From an uncultured Oscillospiraceae bacterium (lineage in GTDB: Bacteria > Bacillota_A > Clostridia > Oscillospirales > Oscillospiraceae): a stretch of 33,353 nt of DNA. The stretch spans positions 1 through 33,353 of the forward strand of contig CANRKN010000014.1 in NCBI GenBank assembly GCA_947631215.1, written 5' to 3'. The notes beneath the pieces were generated by a model that searched no databases, was not told the origin of the DNA, and worked only from the letters and a program-made list of their open reading frames with translations. Below are positions 31,872-33,353 of the stretch, in pieces. Within the stretch, counting starts at the first letter, position 1; every line of letters starts with the position of its first letter. Made by a program: the position numbers and the translations under genes.

Positions 31872-33260
31872 TTGAATACCGATATAGCCATCGTGGGCGC
31901 CGGCCCGGCGGGGATATTCACCGCCATCGAGATGCTGCGCCTGGGCAGCAAAAAGAAGATCACCATCCTGGAAAAGGGCAAGAGCGTGGAAAAGCGCCGC
32001 TGCCCCAAGGCGCAGACGAAAAAATGCATGAACTGCAAGCCCTACTGCGCCATCACCACCGGCTTCTCCGGCGCGGGGGCCTTCTCCGACGGAAAGCTGA
32101 GCCTCTCCTGCGAGGTGGGCGGGGAGCTGCCCCAGCTCATCGGCGAGGGCCTGGCTCAGGACACCATTGACTACACCGACGGGATATACCTGGAATTCGG
32201 CGCGGACGAGCACGTGGAGGGCGTGGAGGAGACCGAGGAGGTCAAGCGTATCCGCACCCGGGCCATCCGGGCAGGCCTGAAGCTGGTCAGCTGCCCCATC
32301 CGCCACATGGGCACCGAGAAGGCCCAGCAGATATACACCGACATCGAGCACTGGCTCCTGGACCGGGGCGTGGAGATCCTCTTCGATTCCGAGTGCACCG
32401 GCCTCATCATGGAGGAGGGCCAGTGCCGGGGCGTCACCTTCTCCGACGGCCATCAGGACCACAGCCTCTTAGCCGACCAGACCGTCATCGCCACGGGCCG
32501 CCGGGGCGCGGACTGGCTGGAGGGCCTGTGCTCCCAGTACGGGGTGGACCACGTGCCCAGCACCGTGGACATCGGCGTGCGGGTGGAGGTGCGCAACGAG
32601 GTCATGGAGGTGGTGAACCGGGCGTTTTATGAGTCCAAGCTCATCGGCTACCCCGCCCCCTTCAAAAACAAGGTCCGCACCTTCTGCCAGAACCCCGGCG
32701 GGTTCGTAGCCCAGGAGAACTACGATAACGGCCTTGCCGTAGTGAACGGCCACTCCTATAAGGAACTGAAGAGCGAGAACACCAATCTCGCCATCCTCGT
32801 CTCCCACAACTTCTCCGTGCCCTTCAACCAGCCCATCGCCTACGCCCAAAAGGTGGGGGAGCTCACCAACATGCTGGCGAACGGTCAGCTTCTCGTCCAG
32901 CGCTTCGGGGATATCCTGGACGGCAAGCGCACCTGGCAGAAGGAACTGGACCGGTCCAACGTCCGCCCCACCCTGCCCGACGTGGTGGCCGGGGACATCA
33001 CCGCCGCCATGCCCTACCGGGCCATGATCAACATCATCAACTTCATCAAGGCCATGGACCAGGTGGTCCCCGGCTTCGCCGCCTACGAGACCCTTCTCTA
33101 TTCCCCTGAGCTGAAGTTTTACTCCAACCGCATCCGCATGGACCAGGACTTCAACACCAACGTCCCCGGCCTGCACTGCCTGGGGGACAGCTCCGGCTGG
33201 ACCCGGGGGCTCATGATGAGCTCGGTCATGGGCGTGCTCATGGGCAGAAAACTGGTATAA
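31872..33260 (+). CDS. FAD-dependent dehydrogenase of the COG2509 type
   Basis: 462 residues. The start is TTG at 31872 after GAGGAAAT, because the FAD-binding sequence IAIVGAGPAG (5-14) begins right there and no ATG is near. A Cys-rich segment follows: C44, C52, C55 and C59. Then come GFSGAGAFSDGKLSL, an ATGRRGADWLE second nucleotide segment, and at the C-terminus CLGDSSGWTRGLMMSSVMG, the FAD-contacting end shared with this family. It is reported in many anaerobes as an uncharacterised dehydrogenase; the electron acceptor and substrate are unknown. It is divergent from hemZ and ends 93 bases before the window edge without a visible terminator. Confidence 0.85.
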   Translation: MNTDIAIVGAGPAGIFTAIEMLRLGSKKKITILEKGKSVEKRRCPKAQTKKCMNCKPYCAITTGFSGAGAFSDGKLSLSCEVGGELPQLIGEGLAQDTIDYTDGIYLEFGADEHVEGVEETEEVKRIRTRAIRAGLKLVSCPIRHMGTEKAQQIYTDIEHWLLDRGVEILFDSECTGLIMEEGQCRGVTFSDGHQDHSLLADQTVIATGRRGADWLEGLCSQYGVDHVPSTVDIGVRVEVRNEVMEVVNRAFYESKLIGYPAPFKNKVRTFCQNPGGFVAQENYDNGLAVVNGHSYKELKSENTNLAILVSHNFSVPFNQPIAYAQKVGELTNMLANGQLLVQRFGDILDGKRTWQKELDRSNVRPTLPDVVAGDITAAMPYRAMINIINFIKAMDQVVPGFAAYETLLYSPELKFYSNRIRMDQDFNTNVPGLHCLGDSSGWTRGLMMSSVMGVLMGRKLV

Positions 33261-33353
33261 GACACCATAGAAATACCCGCCCGCGGCGAATGAACTGCGA
33301 CCCGTCAAGAGAACAATGAAAAAGAATAAGGATTTATCCCAGCCAGCAGGAAA

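Overview
This is GC-rich chromosomal DNA that looks like a gut Clostridia (Oscillospiraceae-type) genome. The reasons are an anaerobic PFOR tail, a HemZ-type radical SAM gene, DegV, a second EF-G-like gene, a PKTGD-type sortase signal, strong AGGAGG ribosome sites and Gram-positive cell-surface proteins. The taxonomic call is inference: there is no rRNA gene in the window, and I could not run a search. There are no phage genes, CRISPR arrays or complete insertion sequences.

Layout, left to right. (1) The end of a pyruvate:ferredoxin oxidoreductase gene and its terminator. (2) A LysR regulator, divergent from a four-gene operon: a DUF5692-like membrane protein, a 928-residue Fe-S/FAD oxidoreductase, HypA and HypB. 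The last three genes overlap. This is the most unusual block, because nickel-insertion factors stand with a redox protein and a membrane protein but without any hydrogenase or hypCDEF. (3) Two tandem covarying hairpin repeats, a nested inverted repeat, and tRNA-Leu(UAA), divergent from mnmG, whose product modifies the wobble uridine of that kind of tRNA. (4) An AraC/effector-binding regulator, then a manganese (yybP-ykoY-type) riboswitch with a terminator upstream of an ArsB/SLC13-type permease. (5) A membrane-anchored polysaccharide deacetylase facing a two-gene operon: a rhomboid-like protein lacking the catalytic motif and an exported beta-propeller protein. (6) rlmB overlapping a 754-residue membrane protein that looks like a dead P-type ATPase, then an EF-G paralogue. 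(7) Three tandem membrane-anchored SGNH/GDSL hydrolases and a small helical protein whose ribosome site lies inside a terminator hairpin. (8) On the minus strand, a small unknown protein and a 1321-residue sortase-anchored protein made of four beta-helix-like modules. (9) A minus-strand operon hemZ - uridine-kinase-like - degV, divergent from a COG2509-like FAD protein whose promoter overlaps that of hemZ.

Much of the right half concerns the cell envelope: deacetylase, SGNH hydrolases, propeller protein and sortase-anchored protein. The left part concerns anaerobic redox and metal handling (nickel chaperones, manganese riboswitch). All functions are read from motifs by eye. No alignment or database search was run.
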